DNA of 64,000 bases from the NCBI GenBank assembly GCA_023078555.1, contig CM041196.1, positions 5,529,658 through 5,593,657 on the forward strand, read 5' to 3'. Position numbers and translations under genes: made by a program. The notes below the pieces were generated by a model that was not told where the DNA came from, ran no database searches, and saw only the letters and a program-made list of their open reading frames with translations. Positions 24,397 to 37,047 of the stretch are shown in pieces (the stretch's first letter is position 1; the number at the start of each line of letters is the position of its first letter). The DNA comes from Ulva prolifera (taxonomy: Eukaryota; Chlorophyta; Ulvophyceae; Ulvales; Ulvaceae).

Positions 24397-26480
24397 GGCT
24401 GAGGTGGCAGCAAGCCTGGGTCACACATGCCTGCGGTCTTGACGATGAGAGGCCAGGTGCCCTGACTGTGACGTGTAGCACATCTTTGGCCATGTGCCCG
24501 CGGCGGCACTGAGTGATGGGTGAGGCATCAGTAGAGATCCATTTGCCCTTCCTCTGGGAGGAGAGATTTCGACCAATTTATGGAGTAGAATTTTTCCTTT
24601 CTTCTCTCCAATATGTAGATAGATACCCCACGGTGCACGATCATTGCTGCATCCGCACGGGGGTGGCCCTGCTTGCTGGGCTCCAATGCACTAGTGAGAA
24701 CTAGTGATATGTGCTACGACACGAACGGTACAGACTCTGTAGCTGGTGCCATGATGTAATATATGCACCACGCCCAAACAGTTCGGTTCATTGAACAACT
24801 TCAAACACGTGATCCAGCAACACATTCTGGCTTTTCTTGTGTCACTGGTTTGCATGGGCACTGGTGCATTGCATGTATCCTTAACCACAGTGCCGGTGAA
24901 TGATGTACTCAGCAAAAAGCAGCCATGCCTTGTTCTGACATGGCTGACGATATCACATTCTGGAAAACTGAGTGCAGCACAAAAGTGGCCCATTGGTTAA
25001 GCACATGCAGACTATTGGCCATATCACAGTCCCTATCATGAGATGTATGGCATGTCCACTAACTTTGGCGTGATCACTATGCCATTGGCCCCAAACCAGC
25101 TGCAGCATGCTGGGCATCTGCGGTCTAGGTGATAAGTCTGAGGATCTTTGAGAGAACAACTACAGCAGAATCAATCCCGGTGACATGTAATGCCACAAAT
25201 CTCTTGTAGTACATACACTTGTCTCGGGGTAGCGCAGTTCGAATGCCTCCTGTGCAATCACCGACGCCGCTGTCACGCGACATAGTGCGAGCGCCACATG
25301 TGTCACTAGGCGCAGTGTGTGGGTCTGTGCGTGTGTGTGCTGGTGTGTGGGTGTGTGCTTGGCGGTCTGCGGATCTGTGCCGCTTGCTGCGCCGGTGATG
25401 GGTGAGATGTTCGTGGGTGTCTTGGTGTGTGCTTCGTCTGCTTCCTCCTTTCGCGGTGCTGCCCGACTTGCTGCCTTTGTCCTTGTAACACTAGGCGCAG
25501 GTTCATGAAGTCATAACAAAACCTGGGGCTTCTACCAGTACAGCACAGGATCCCTCAAGTAACATTGTGTGAGGGCGCGGTGTGCTGCCATGATCAAGAT
25601 CGTGCGTGTTCACCGTTGCTGTCATTCAGCTTCTACACCTATCTCGAGATACATGCAGAGGTCAAAGCAACTGCTGGTGTCATGGGGTCATCAGCCGATG
25701 ATGATGTTGGTAAGGCATTATGCTCATTCAGCCTGGCACCAAGGCGGTAATCACTTTCAGAAGGTCACCTCCATGACCAATGTCCTCCCACCCAACTTCA
25801 CATGCCTGAGGTGAACCAGGCATACCTGAGGTGAACCGCATCCGTACATCCACACTGGCCAGCACTCCGGTCTGAACCTGCAGTGACTACACTGTCTTGG
25901 TGTAACGCTTGTCCCAGCATCAGCATGACCACTCGACCCCCTGCCTCATGACCTAGGGAGGGCATAGCGATCACCCACATGAGGCCACGTGCCTGACACC
26001 CGCAGCACAGGTAGCCACCAACGCTGCGTCGGCACAGAATGTACTTGAACACGTTGCTGCAGAGGCGGCAGCAGGCTCCTGGTAAGGGCCCAACATCACA
26101 CGTGCCAAACAACTGCCTGCACCATGCCATACAAGCGCCAGACAAGTAGTATGCAAATGCATGCTGGATCAGGTGTCCTCGTCCACTACGACCCACACGC
26201 TGCCAGTCAAGGCAATACAAGCAGCTGGCGGCAACCTCCATGCTGGCCCTCCTACCCCATTCGGTGCGCCGGCGGCGCCCAAACAGCATTCAATCTTTGC
26301 CTCCAGCTGCTACTTTCTGCATCTTGCACTGGCAGCAGCACGCCTCGCCCTGGCTTCGCCCGCGGGCAGCCTGGCCTGCAACACTCTCCTCATACCCATA
26401 CATACCTCCCAACGTAATGAAAACCTTCGACCAGGAAGGTGTGTGTGCGCATTGCATTGCCGGCCACCACACCCCGTACG
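24397..26480. other. Intergenic region
   Basis: Contains the CA/GT-rich insertion copy 2 (25304-25500). A minus-strand frame over 25798-26289 is open for 163 codons and Cys-rich, but shows no known motif and I do not call it a gene. Confidence 0.55.
25304..25500 (-). mobile_element. Small CA-rich insertion, copy 2, with 12-bp target duplication
   Basis: Exact 12-bp direct repeats CACTAGGCGCAG at 25304-25315 and 25489-25500 bracket a 173-bp insert. On the minus strand the insert starts TTACAAGGACAAAGG, has GCAGCACCGCGA and AGCACACACCAAGACACCCACG, and ends in CACACA units. These words occur in the same order in the insertion at 20114-20416, so the two belong to one family and lie in opposite orientations. 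Confidence 0.75.
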
Positions 26481-26489
26481 CTCATCTGC

Positions 26490-28782
26490 CATCTGTTACA
26501 GCCCCCCGCCGCCCTCCGGGTGTATCTGCAGAAGATGTGTGTGTGCATTGCATGCAGGCCACCCAGCATCGCTGTGGATGTTGCGTGAGCGCCGGCGCGG
26601 GGGATTCACTTGAACATGATGGTATATGCAAGCGTTTGCAACACTGCGTTGATGCCAACATGGAAGGTGCTGGTGTTCATGTGAACGTGCCACCGGCGGC
26701 TGTATTTCGGTGTGCACATGGTGCCAGAACAGCGGCGCTGGGGACTATGGCGTGCATGGAAGAAAGCAAGACACCTGTCCATGGAGTGGCATGGGTCAGA
26801 TGATTAGCAGCCTGCCAGGGGGGTGCACAATCGGCTGGGGCAGATGTACGGGGGGGGGGGCACTGCATGTATTGCCTTAAGAATTCTCGTAGCGCTTGGG
26901 GTGCTCCACGCTGCGCCGTGCGGCCTCCGGCAGCCCCCACGCCGATGTGAATGTTGGTAATGCCTGCTTCACGGACATGGTCAGCAGGTCCTGCATGTGC
27001 GTGCCTGCTGGTCAGCATGCGGCCGCCATGCCAAACACTTGATTCGACGGTACCCAGCAAGCTGCTGGCGGTTTGTTGAAAACACTATTCTCAACTGATT
27101 TCGACTTCAATGCGGAACAAGGTGATTTGATATGGGAACTGAGTTTCGGGTGAATGATTTGATGATTAGTGTTTGTAAAGTTTAATAAACGAATGAAAAA
27201 CATTTAACAGTATATCTCAATCCCGACAAATGGTGAGCCCTTGTACTCGTCGAACAGTCATGCGGCCCTGCTCCGGCCTTGTGCAGGGCAGTGACAGACA
27301 GCATGTCAACACCTGGAGGTGTAGCGTGATGGGCGGGAGAAAGTGCTTTGGATTGCCCATGCGTGACCATGCAGAGCAGGTGCCTGCGTAGTCGCATTGG
27401 TGCATGATTGCTTGCTGCCTCATGCTACAGCACAGCGCTGAGCGCCTTGGCGATTTGTATTGACCAAACACAGGAACCGATTGTGAGCTCTCGCCACCAC
27501 AGGCCTGCGAGCGAAGAGACAGCCTCTCATTAAATGAAGTGTCCATCCTTGTGGCAATGATGGACACTGGGGCTTGACCAGGTATATACCAGCAAGTCTG
27601 TGAGGCCGTTCAAGGTTACGCCTACTTGCAGGCTGCCCACAACCAAAAACTCACTCAAGCATGGCCCTGCAGCACAAGGTGACAGACAAAGGCCCAAAGC
27701 ATTGAAGACTGTGCTGGGCTGACAGCCGGCAGTGCCTGTGGGAACTGAGCAGGTTCGCGATACATGCTCGAGACAGTCCAGAGAAGAGACCAGTCCTGCC
27801 CTGCATCGTCGCAACAGCCCCACACGAATGCCAGTAGGTCGGTGCAGTGCGCTCGCGCCCGCCAGACTGCATCGATTCACCCGGATTTGCGCTCCCCGCT
27901 GCGGCTGTTGGTGCGCCTGCAGTGGCCTTTGCTGCAGCCTGGGCTTTCATCTCGGCACCTCGCTTCCACAGGACCCGGGCAACAAGGCGATGCAGGGCGT
28001 TGGGCCTGGACTGCGGTGACCGCAGAGCTTTGCACTCGTACTTGTGGCCTCGTTGCCAGTCCGACTTCTGTGCAGCCTTGCTTGAAAACCTGGACGAGGT
28101 TTGACATGATGGTTCCTTACAAATTCTTGCGTGCATTAGCCCCATCAGCCACTTTGTGCGCTTCCATACCCAATGGAGAATTCGGCTAGAGAGTGATGCA
28201 ATGGACGCTGCCCTTCTCATTGCCCACTACGGCACTGAATTAACAGCATGGACATGTAACGCGTAACGCTGGGTTTTCTAGGTACTTAGCTAGGTATAGT
28301 TCATCGTAATTTGTCGGGGCGACACAACCAACAAAGACTGGAAGTTTTAGAACTAGACCCCATGTAACGCTGGCCTAGATGTCCCTGCTTTTGAACGGTA
28401 TACCCATACCTTCGCGGTCAACATCACACCCGATGATTTCGCAGGCTGGACTTATGTCACAACCTTCCTCAGCAACATTCAAAAACTCATATGAACACAG
28501 GTCGAGGCTGGCGTGCTGTTTAACCGCATACTCGTACCGGGTCCGTTTGCAGCCTTGGCATGTCTTCAGGTCCTTCTCTTCTACACGCATCAGGTCGTTA
28601 TGACAAACCGGCTGATCCATTACATCAGTCATGGCAACGGCTGCAAACGGCTCTTCGCCGACGATGATGTCGCCTCGCTTGAAGCTGGTTGTAGCACGCA
28701 TGCCTCTGCCCTTGCCTGGCACAAGCACGACCTCCACCCCTGCCAGCGGAAGTGGGGATGGGACGCAGGCCTTGTGTAACAT
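26490..28782 (-). pseudogene. SMYD-type SET/MYND gene, decayed copy A
   Basis: Copy of the SMYD gene at 30519-36259. Exon 1 (28782-28538) keeps the GKGRGMRAT SET start and the CxxC part of the MYND finger. Exon 2 (from 28089) keeps SSKAAQKSDW-RGHKYEC. The donor that follows has changed from GT to GC. Diverged remnants of exon 3 are near 27470-27560. The catalytic SET core and the next exons are missing. Remnants of exon 9 (about 26887-26995) and exon 10 (about 26490-26545) remain; exon 10 runs into a stop after nine codons. It cannot make an active SET methyltransferase, though transcription from the shared upstream region is possible. Confidence 0.82.
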
Positions 28783-29600
28783 GCTGACGGTGTTGAGAAT
28801 TGGTATATATCGATGTTACACGGAGACAGAGAAAGAGTAATCAACACCAGCGCGAGCGCGCCTTTATATATGTTCCGCACACCAGGCCTACTGCCTGTCT
28901 TGTGCTGTGCTCCATAGCACACTTGTCTCACACAATGTATCTAGGGTCCTCTAGAGTATCCAGGCCTATCTGGCCCCAACTGGATACTTCCAGTACACTC
29001 CAACACCATACGTAATCAGAAGCTTCTAGATGCTGACTCACTTTCAACAGACGGGCACCGATGCAGCGCTTCACTCCACCGTCGCGGTGACGTGGCCCTT
29101 TCGGTGATCGCCCTCTCGTCAGCGCTCGGTCGATGCAGCAGATGCACGTCCTCTACTGGGCCGCGATCTGCGCTGGATCACTCCGAATCAAAGCTAAGCT
29201 GCGATGCAAGCGTGGACCGCCTCTATTGCTGGGCAAGCGAAAATGCACTAGCAGCGTGAAGCGTAGAGGGCTGGCGTCGTCCCGAGTTCCCGCAGTACCA
29301 GCATGAGCTGTGGCCGCACTCCTGGACTGCAAGTTGCAAATAGCCACAGAATGGGCAGGAGCATGCTTCATGCGTTCCATTCCTGCCTGTTACATGCACA
29401 CCTTCGATCTGGTTTTTGAATGCCGCACAATTGAATTGCTATGCACACCACACATGCGCGGCATCGCACGAAGAGCAGGTGCAGCACGCTAGTCCATGCG
29501 ATATAATGCAGAATATGGCTTCAAGGCAGAGCAATACTTGATAAGGGGCTGATTCTGATGGCCCACGCTTTGTTCGGATCAGCTGCGTTTTTTAATCTGT
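28783..29600. promoter_or_regulatory. Divergent intergenic region of copy A (inferred promoter)
   Basis: Lies between two head-to-head genes and matches the same interval of copy B (about 36260-36990) by eye, for example around 29450-29500 versus 36695-36745. A shared bidirectional promoter is inferred from layout alone; I see no defined element. Confidence 0.4.
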
Positions 29601-30100
29601 TTATTGCCCTCGGGCCGCTGCTCAGCTGCAGTCCGGTGGCCACGGTGTTCGTGTGATCACTCACTGCCAATCGCTTTCAGAAAGGCCGTTGCGGCTGCGC
29701 ATGGGCTTGTGCACACACACCTCCTGATTGCGGAAGTTCAAACGCACCTGCTCAGAGGCGGTGCAGCAAGCTCCAGTAGCAGCCCGATTGCAGGCGGCAG
29801 CAGTGCCAGTGAGGACCAATCGAAGCAGCGCCGCCAACACAGCGGTGGGAGCAGCAACTCGTCCAGTGGTGGGAGCAGCAGTGGCAGTGACAGCGAAGAC
29901 TCGGGTGACAGCTGGCGTGACAAGCGCCACAAAGCAGGGCGAGGCGACAGGGACTAACGGGAGGCCGGGCCGGCCGCTGCAAAGCAGAACGAAGCATCCT
30001 CAACACAGCACGAGCGGCGGCCGTCACTGGACGTCGAGAGACTCTTGCAGCGGCCGCAGAGAGCGCACGCAAGATTTCTTGCCTCTTGGCTCAGTCCCGC
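29600..30100 (+). pseudogene. ZCCHC10-like gene, decayed copy A
   Basis: Matches the gene at 37048-38158. Sequence homologous to about 37000 (ending GCAGCAAGCT, near 29773) is joined directly to sequence homologous to about 37570. A deletion has therefore removed the first two exons with the zinc knuckle and the basic region. The Ser-rich stretch and the SDSEDSGDS-RDKRHKAGR block remain. The frame then stops at 29955-29957, where GAA in copy B is TAA. Downstream similarity continues to about 30090. Confidence 0.8.
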
Positions 30101-30518
30101 TCTGCTCCGAATGCAGCTGGGCCGGCACACCTGCGCTGTCGAGGCGGGGCTCGCTGGATGTCGAAAGCCATGTACTGAACTACATCTACACCCGCGATAC
30201 GGTCGCACATTCTACGCACATTCTCTGCATACACTGCATCTTCCCAGCCGAGGACTGCATTTGAAGCTGAGTGGTCATTAGAAACTGCCACGTGGCGTCC
30301 ATGGTCTGCCTGTCATTCTCTGATACAGCACCTGCAATCCCGGCCGGCTGCAGGATCGCACGCATCCAGGCGTTGTCACAGCTACGCAGATGACCCCAAA
30401 CCACGGCCTTTGCCTACACACTCCGCACTCCACCCGCAATTTGTCCACCGAGGATCGCACACACGTACATCCCCACGTGCACACATGCTCCCCATGCACG
30501 ACGCTGGCCCACACCGTG

Positions 30519-33500
30519 TCAGCCCCGCTGCATGTCGCGCACAGCGCGCTCGTTGTCGGCTATCCCGCGGGTGAACTGCTCAGGCAGGTACGGCCCGAGG
30601 CGCTTCACGAGCTCCATGCGGCGGTGCATGTCCTCATCGCGGAAGTACTCGGCCTTGAAGATGACGCCCATGGTGGCACGGGTCTCCCCGAAGGAGGCGC
30701 GTAGCAGCCGCGCGCCGTCCTGCCACAGCCGCAGCGCGCCCGGCATGTCGCCGCAGTGGCCGAGCACCTCAGCCACCTTGTTGAGGTCCCAGCCGAGCTC
30801 CCCGCCGCCCTCCGGGTAGATCTGCAGGTCACGCGGCGGCGCTGTGGGGGGTGCATGCATGCTGGCACGAGGGGGGTGCATGCCCGGGCGAGGGACTCGA
30901 GCAGGGCAGTACATGCATGCATGACACTGCAGGCATGGTGACATGCACATGGTGTGGAAGAGAAAGCGCCAAACGGAGGGCTGTGTGTCGGCATGCACGC
31001 GGTGCCACTACAGCGGCCCTGTGGAGTGAGGGTTGCATGGGACGCAACAAGCCACCTATCCTACAGAGTTGTGGGTGACATGGACATGGTCAGCAACGTG
31101 TGGGGTGAAGAGTCGGATGGGATCAACATATGCCAAAGGGTGGAGACGGGGGACAGTACCGCACGCATTGCCTTCTCGTAGCGCTTGGCGTGCTCCACGC
31201 TGCGCTGCGCATCCTCCGGCCGCCCCCCCGCCGGCGTGCGACTTGGTGCTGCCTGCTTCAGAAACACGTCCAGCAGGCCCTGCACGAATCCGCCTGCGAG
31301 TCAGCATGCGGGCGCTGCGCCAGAGCAGCATGCATGCATACGCTGCGTGTGCTGCGCCAGCGCCCAGATGGGCACTACACAGTCGTGGCACAGTCCTGTC
31401 GTCCCTCCCAGTGAAGGTGTGCCCACAGCAGGCGGGCAGCTACAGCCTGGCAGCTGCTGCGGTGCGTGGCGGTGTGTCCTGTGGCACAGGCTGCTGCAGG
31501 CATGGCGACATCCGGGGCAATGGCGCCACAGGAGGGACTAGATGGCAGCATCACGGTGAGGCCGGCACAGGTACCGCATGCGGCGTGGCTACGGGTGGAG
31601 GGCACAGTGGGATGGCACGCCTCCTGGTCCGGGCCTCCTGTATGCACGGACACCGAGATCCTCTCCAGGGGGGGTGTGGGGCGTACATCCAGGACGGGCC
31701 GCATCGCCATGTTGGAGTCGGCGAGACCTGCCGCGCGGCCGGCTGCCTCCGCCTTGAGCAGCAGCCGCCGCGCCGTACCGGCCTCCCCGCGGTCGATCAG
31801 GCTGCGGCTCCACGCGTGCGCGGCAACGGCAAACGTCGCCGCGTACGCCGCCGCCTGCCACTCCTCCTCGCCCCCCCAGTCGCCCATCACCGTTACATCC
31901 ACGCCCCAGCGCTCCTTCATCACCTGCACGCGGCGGCGCTCCCGTCAGCCCGTGCGCCCTGCTGACATGCAGAACGGCCCCCACGCCCCCTCAGCGCACT
32001 AGGCCGCTTTCACACTGAGCCTTCGCACACCCCTGCCCGTAGCCACAAGGCCTCAGACGCATGTAACAGCACGACAGAGAGCGCGCAGATGCACCGAAGC
32101 ATGCGACGCGCTGGGGTAGTCATAACAAGTCAGCTGCCACGATGCAAGTGCATAGTCACTGTGACCACGCAACTGTGGCGGATGACTCACGCTGACACAA
32201 GCTTGCATGTGGCGGCGGACATTGTAGCCAGAGCAGGGCGCACAAGGGGTGCGGGGGTGAGGCATTGCCGCGTGGGGCGGGGTGCGTGTGTGGACGTGCA
32301 TGGCGACGGCTCGCGTCGGGCGCGCGGCAACAGCCCGAGGCCGCGTGGGGCGCAGGTGGTGCCAACAAGGGCCTCGCATGCACTCTGTCGCAGAGAGATT
32401 ATATGAAAGACTCTGTACATACATAACGAAGCAGGCAGGTGTCGTGGCTAACCCGCAGCAGTCGCATCAAGCAGCACCACCCAGACCGTTATGCACTCTG
32501 CAGTGGCCACAAACCATGGCAGCCACCGCGGCAACTCGACAGCAGAGCTAAGCAGGTGAGCCGCCCCATCAAAATGTTCACATTGCATCAATCAGGGAGA
32601 ATCTGGGTGTATATTTGCATGCAGGAGGCCGGGGAGGGGAGGCGTGCCTGGTCGAGCCACTCCGAGGTGCCTTCCTCCGGCAGCCACGCCTCGCGCAGCA
32701 CCTGCCGCGCCGCCACCAGCGTGAGGTCGCCCTCCAGCTCCTCCTTCATCGCCATCGGCCCGAACATTCCCATGCCTGCAGCAGCCTGTACAGTTACACA
32801 TAGACGCGCCGACGCTGCGCCGTGATCGCCATCGCCGTGCGGCTGCCGCCCACAACAGCACACTGTGGCTGGTCCAGTTCATTGCCACGTGTTCACATTT
32901 ATCATAACACCTACTATAATGTCAGAATCAAGTCGCGCGCCCCGTTTACCACAGCGGCCACGTGCAGCCCATGTGTGACTGGCGCTGTATGCACCGCAGT
33001 GGGAACCATGGGAAGCATGGCGGCCGACACGGGCAACGCGATACTGTCATCAGTACACGCATACGCCACAGGCATACATGTGTACCACACGAGCTTGCCA
33101 GAAACTCTGGACGAAGCCATGCGGGGTGCATGTGGCCGCACGGCCGCGGCAAGCGGGCGCTCAGCGGTCATCCCATTGACCCGAGGCGATAGCGAGGGAG
33201 GTCCTAGACACCAACACATTCTCGAGTTCCGGGGGGGAGCGAGGGGGGGGGAGAGCACCACTCAACTCCGACTCAGGTTTGACGACGACAGAGCAGAAGC
33301 GGGTGGCCTCTGGCGCCAGACCCCCCGCGGCAGAGGGTTCGGAGTGGACCGCGCAATGCGCTGCATCGATGTCATCCAGCAGCATGGCGGCCGCGGCGGC
33401 GGCATCGAGGATCGTGGTTCGTACGCAGCCGCCGAGCCTCTCGGAGCGCGCCCCCGGAAACTTGTTGCCCTTCGGAAGCTGCAGCGCGCACGGTTTGGTA

Positions 33501-36259
33501 GGAGTCGCCCGGTCCATAATATCCCCATGGACATGAAAACGTACGCATACAAACGTACAAACAAATGGCAGGTATTGACGATAGGGTTGTGGTGCGAGCT
33601 CGTGCCTGGCCTAGTGCCATGGATGCGGAAATGGGTGTGAGAGTGGATTCCGGGAACCGGTAACATGCCCGGCCTCTGTCCTCTGACGCACATGCACATG
33701 GATTGACGTGCGGAACTAGGACATGGGAGTCGGCGCCTGGCATGTGCACACGGCTGTGCAAGCGCAGGTTGCTGCCGGTGCGGCACACCGCCGCTGTCAC
33801 CCCCAGCACCTGCCTGTGAGTATGGCAGAGTTCCAGGGCGCCGAACAGTCCAGTGCTGCAAAGCAGCCGGAGGCTGCCCTATGTGTCAACACAATTCACA
33901 CGATTCTTCTGAACCTGAGGGATTTCTATTACTCCGCCGTCAGATGCCTGGTGGCCCTTCCCGATGTGGCTCCGCTACAATATATCGCAGACACTCTGGA
34001 CTGTGGACGCTGTGCTTTCTGCTACGCTAGAGTCGCCTGCATTGTGGTTGGCGCAGCTTCATGCAGTGCAGGCAAGCTGACCGGGAGGCACGGGCACACC
34101 TCGGGGCGCAGGTCGAAGCTGTAGCGGTTGAGCAGGTCCGCCCGCTGCACAAACGTCGGCTCATGCACGTCGACGTAGCTGATCTCGAGGTCGTCCCCCG
34201 GGCTGATCGCTCGCAGGGCGCGGATCTGCAGGCGGCCGCGGTGGAAGGCCTGGCCGCAGTTTGGCCTGCAGGCAGCCCACAGCTCAGGGCTGCGGAATAG
34301 CACAGCCACCCGTACAGAGCTGGACCTACTAGGACGGAGCAGCAGGCCTCAGGGTCAGAGAGGCTGTGGTGCAGTTACCTTGAGCTTATGTAGAAGACAG
34401 AGCTTCACAGAACGCGGGCGAGGCGGCTGCACAGTGCGTTCGGTCCTGGATGTCGCAGCTAGCAATGTGCTTATGGAGATGGGGAAATGATATAATAGCG
34501 TCCGTACGTGCACACAGTGACGACACAATCGTTCGGCCGCCCTACAAACAGGCGGTCGGGCCAGATGTCCAGAGACACTGGAGATCCGAGGTTGTGTGGT
34601 GGGGAATACACCGATCTCAAAACTCTTCTTCTGCTTCCAAAATAAGGAGTGCCACCGGATGCTCGAGAGAACCGAACAAGTCAAGAACAGATCAATGAGA
34701 CATCACTGTGCTCGCATCCAGTATGTGCTAGGTTGGGGGGTGTACCGGGGGGAGTGGTTGAGCAGGGCGCCCATCGGGTACAGCCCAACTCCTAGAGTCA
34801 TCCCAAGCTCCATGTCCGGCACGGCAAAGCCGTTGCTCATCACCTGCATCATCAGCTGCTCCTGCAGCTTCTCGTCGGAGTAGTGGGGAGCCTTGGTTTG
34901 CGCCAAGTAGAATCTGCACCACGACATCCCACTGATGTTACTAGGATGCAGGCCAGCAACAGGCGGTGTGTCGCCACCTGGGGACGAAGTTTGCTGGGCA
35001 GGAGACACGGCTCTGGGTGGCGCACGCCTGATCATGCAGAGCAGTTCCCTGCTCCTTGGCATGAGCGAACGCTTGCTGCTCTTGAGCAGCACCAGAGCGG
35101 CAAGCACCGTGATGTGTTGAGGTGACCAGCGGGAAAGATATTGAACGTCAGATGTCGCCACCACAGGCCTGTGAGCGCACGCTGCAGCTGTGCGTCGTTC
35201 AGCAGAGGCATCCTCTCGGGATCTCTGTGGTCGCGGCAATGTTGGTTCTCAGGACTGATCAGGCACAGGCAATTGTGTGCAGACTTGATCAAGTCTGCGG
35301 GGCCATCTGAGCGCAGGTCTATCTGCAGGTTGGCCGCATCAGAGGATAGCCCGGGCACAGCCTGGCAGCAGGAGGTGACATACACAATCCAAACAAGGTG
35401 CGACATTGCCAAGCGGGCAGCCATCAGTACCTGAGGCTGTTGAGCAGATCCATAACAGCTGGTCGGGGCACTCCAGAGAAGATACCAGCGCTGCCCTGCA
35501 TCGCGGCGACGGCCTCGAACGAGTGCCAGTAGCTTGGTGTGCTGCCCTCACCGCGGCCATGCGGCATCGAATCATCCAGGCTTGCGTTCCCTGCCGCAGC
35601 AGCTGGTGTGTCTTCAGTGGCCTTTGCAGCAGCCTGGGCTTTGATCTCAGCACCTCGCTTCCAAAGGACCCGGGCAACAAGGCGTAGCATGGACATGGGC
35701 CTGGACTGTGGTGACCGCAGAGCTTTGCACTCATACTTGTGGCCTCGGTGCCAGTCCGACTTCTGTGCAGCCTTGCTGGAGTACCTGAATGAAGGCATTC
35801 CTATCGAGTCTTCGGGTAGAGAGCGATGCAGTAGATGCTGCCTCTGTCGCGTCGTGCATTGAAGCCATGCCATCGCTTATGGAACAAGAGCAGATGATTC
35901 CGCAAGCTTGGCTACTGTCATGAGGGTCCTCAGCGACACCACAACTACACATGGGAACACAGAGCGAGTTTGCTCTCTGGCTGCTCTCACCGGAGTCGGT
36001 TGCAGGCTTGGCATGTCCTGAGGTCCTTCTCTTCTACACGCATCAGGTCGTTGTGACAAACCGGCTGCTCAATCATGTCGGTCATGGCAACGGCTGCAAA
36101 CGGATCCTCGTTCACAATGATGTCGCCTGGCTTGAAGCTGGACGTAGCACGCATGCCTCTGCCCTTTCCTGGCACCAGGACCACCTCAACCCCGGCCAGC
36201 GGAAGTGGGGGTGGGGAACTGGCCTCAACCACCATGATGATGCCTTCTTTGCTAGGCAC
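30519..36259 (-). CDS. SMYD-type SET/MYND domain protein, intact copy B
   Basis: Ten exons on the minus strand: 36259-35991, 35784-35431, 35224-35108, 34913-34746, 34265-34082, 33478-33259, 32775-32648, 31923-31687, 31279-31160 and 30821-30519. All phases agree, giving about 699 residues, longer than the usual 430-500. Exon 1 has the SET start GKGRGMRAT, then the split MYND finger (CQAC...GHKYEC). Exons 4-5 hold the SET core: GVGLYPMGALLNHS, PNCGQAF, and ISPGDDLEISYVD with the catalytic-site Tyr. Exons 8-10 form a helical, TPR-like C-terminus. SMYD proteins methylate lysines on histones or other proteins. Expected zinc ligands are missing: RYCSxxCQ reads RYSSKAAQ, and NHSC reads NHSP. Exon 7 ends at a GC donor. 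The exon 5 end could instead be 34100. Confidence 0.85.
31450..31672 (+). repeat. Inverted, diverged copy of SMYD exon 7 inside intron 8
   Basis: Plus-strand sequence here matches the minus-strand sequence of exon 7 and its flanks (about 32600-32810). The shared start is ACAGGCTGCTGCAGGCATGG, including the acceptor. The translated copies line up as GMGMFGPMAMKEELEGDLT against GMATSGAMAPQEGLDGSIT, and continue to the end of the exon. Identity is moderate, so the duplication is old. Confidence 0.7.
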
Positions 36260-37047
36260 TGATGCAGTGCTTCACTTTACCGTCGTGGGGACGTATGTCA
36301 CTGTCAGTGATCGCCCTCTCGCCAAAGTTACCAGGGCTCGGTCGGTACAGCAGAGGCACGTCCACTAGTGGGCCACCAGCTGCGCTGGTGTACGTCGCCA
36401 GATAGCACAACAAGGAAGTGCAGACTGCCTCTGACCTGGCAAGACGAAATGCAATGGCGGCGCGAAGCGTTGAGAGCCAGAGTGGCCTGGCGTCGTCCTG
36501 CGTTCCTACAGCACAAGCAGGTGCGATGGTTGTATTTCTAGCCTGCGCAAGAATCTGATGTAAGCAGGCGGAGAGGAAAATTGTAGCATGCATTCGAATC
36601 CTGCCTGTTACGTGATCAACTTGGACCTACTTTCTGAGTGCCGAACACTGTTGTGATTGAGCACACTTGCTGCAGTTTACACCAACGCCACACATGGGCG
36701 GCATCGCGTGAAGAGCAGGTACAGCACGCTATATCATGCGATAAGATACAAAATGCAGCATCAAATAGAAGCAAGACATACCATGCCAATACTGGCCAAA
36801 CCTCTGTTCGGATCAGGAGAGCCAGCTGCGTTTTGGAGCTGCGTTTTGCCCTCGGACCGGTGCTCTGTTCACGCCAGCCTTTTGATCACGAACTGCCAGC
36901 ATTAATAAAAAGGGGTCGTTGCGGTCGCGCATGGGCTCGTAAACATACACTGCCTGGTCACGGAAGTTCAAACGCACTTGCTCGTAGGCCGTGCAGCAAG
37001 CTATGATCTGAAGAGGGCCGTCTGCATCTTACCGACACGAAGCCAAA
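36260..37047. promoter_or_regulatory. Divergent intergenic region of copy B (inferred promoter)
   Basis: About 790 bp separate the start codons of the minus-strand SMYD gene and the plus-strand ZCCHC10-like gene. Conservation with copy A extends through it. A bidirectional promoter is an inference from the layout. Confidence 0.45.

Noticed and set aside
25205-25260. tRNA-like words (GGTAGCGCAG, GTTCGAAT)
   Set aside because: The A-box-like and B-box-like words are almost adjacent, so no cloverleaf can form. At most it is a degraded fragment.
25798-26289. 163-codon Cys-rich minus-strand frame
   Set aside because: No consistent zinc-finger spacing, no partner exons, and no match to the neighbouring SMYD remnants.
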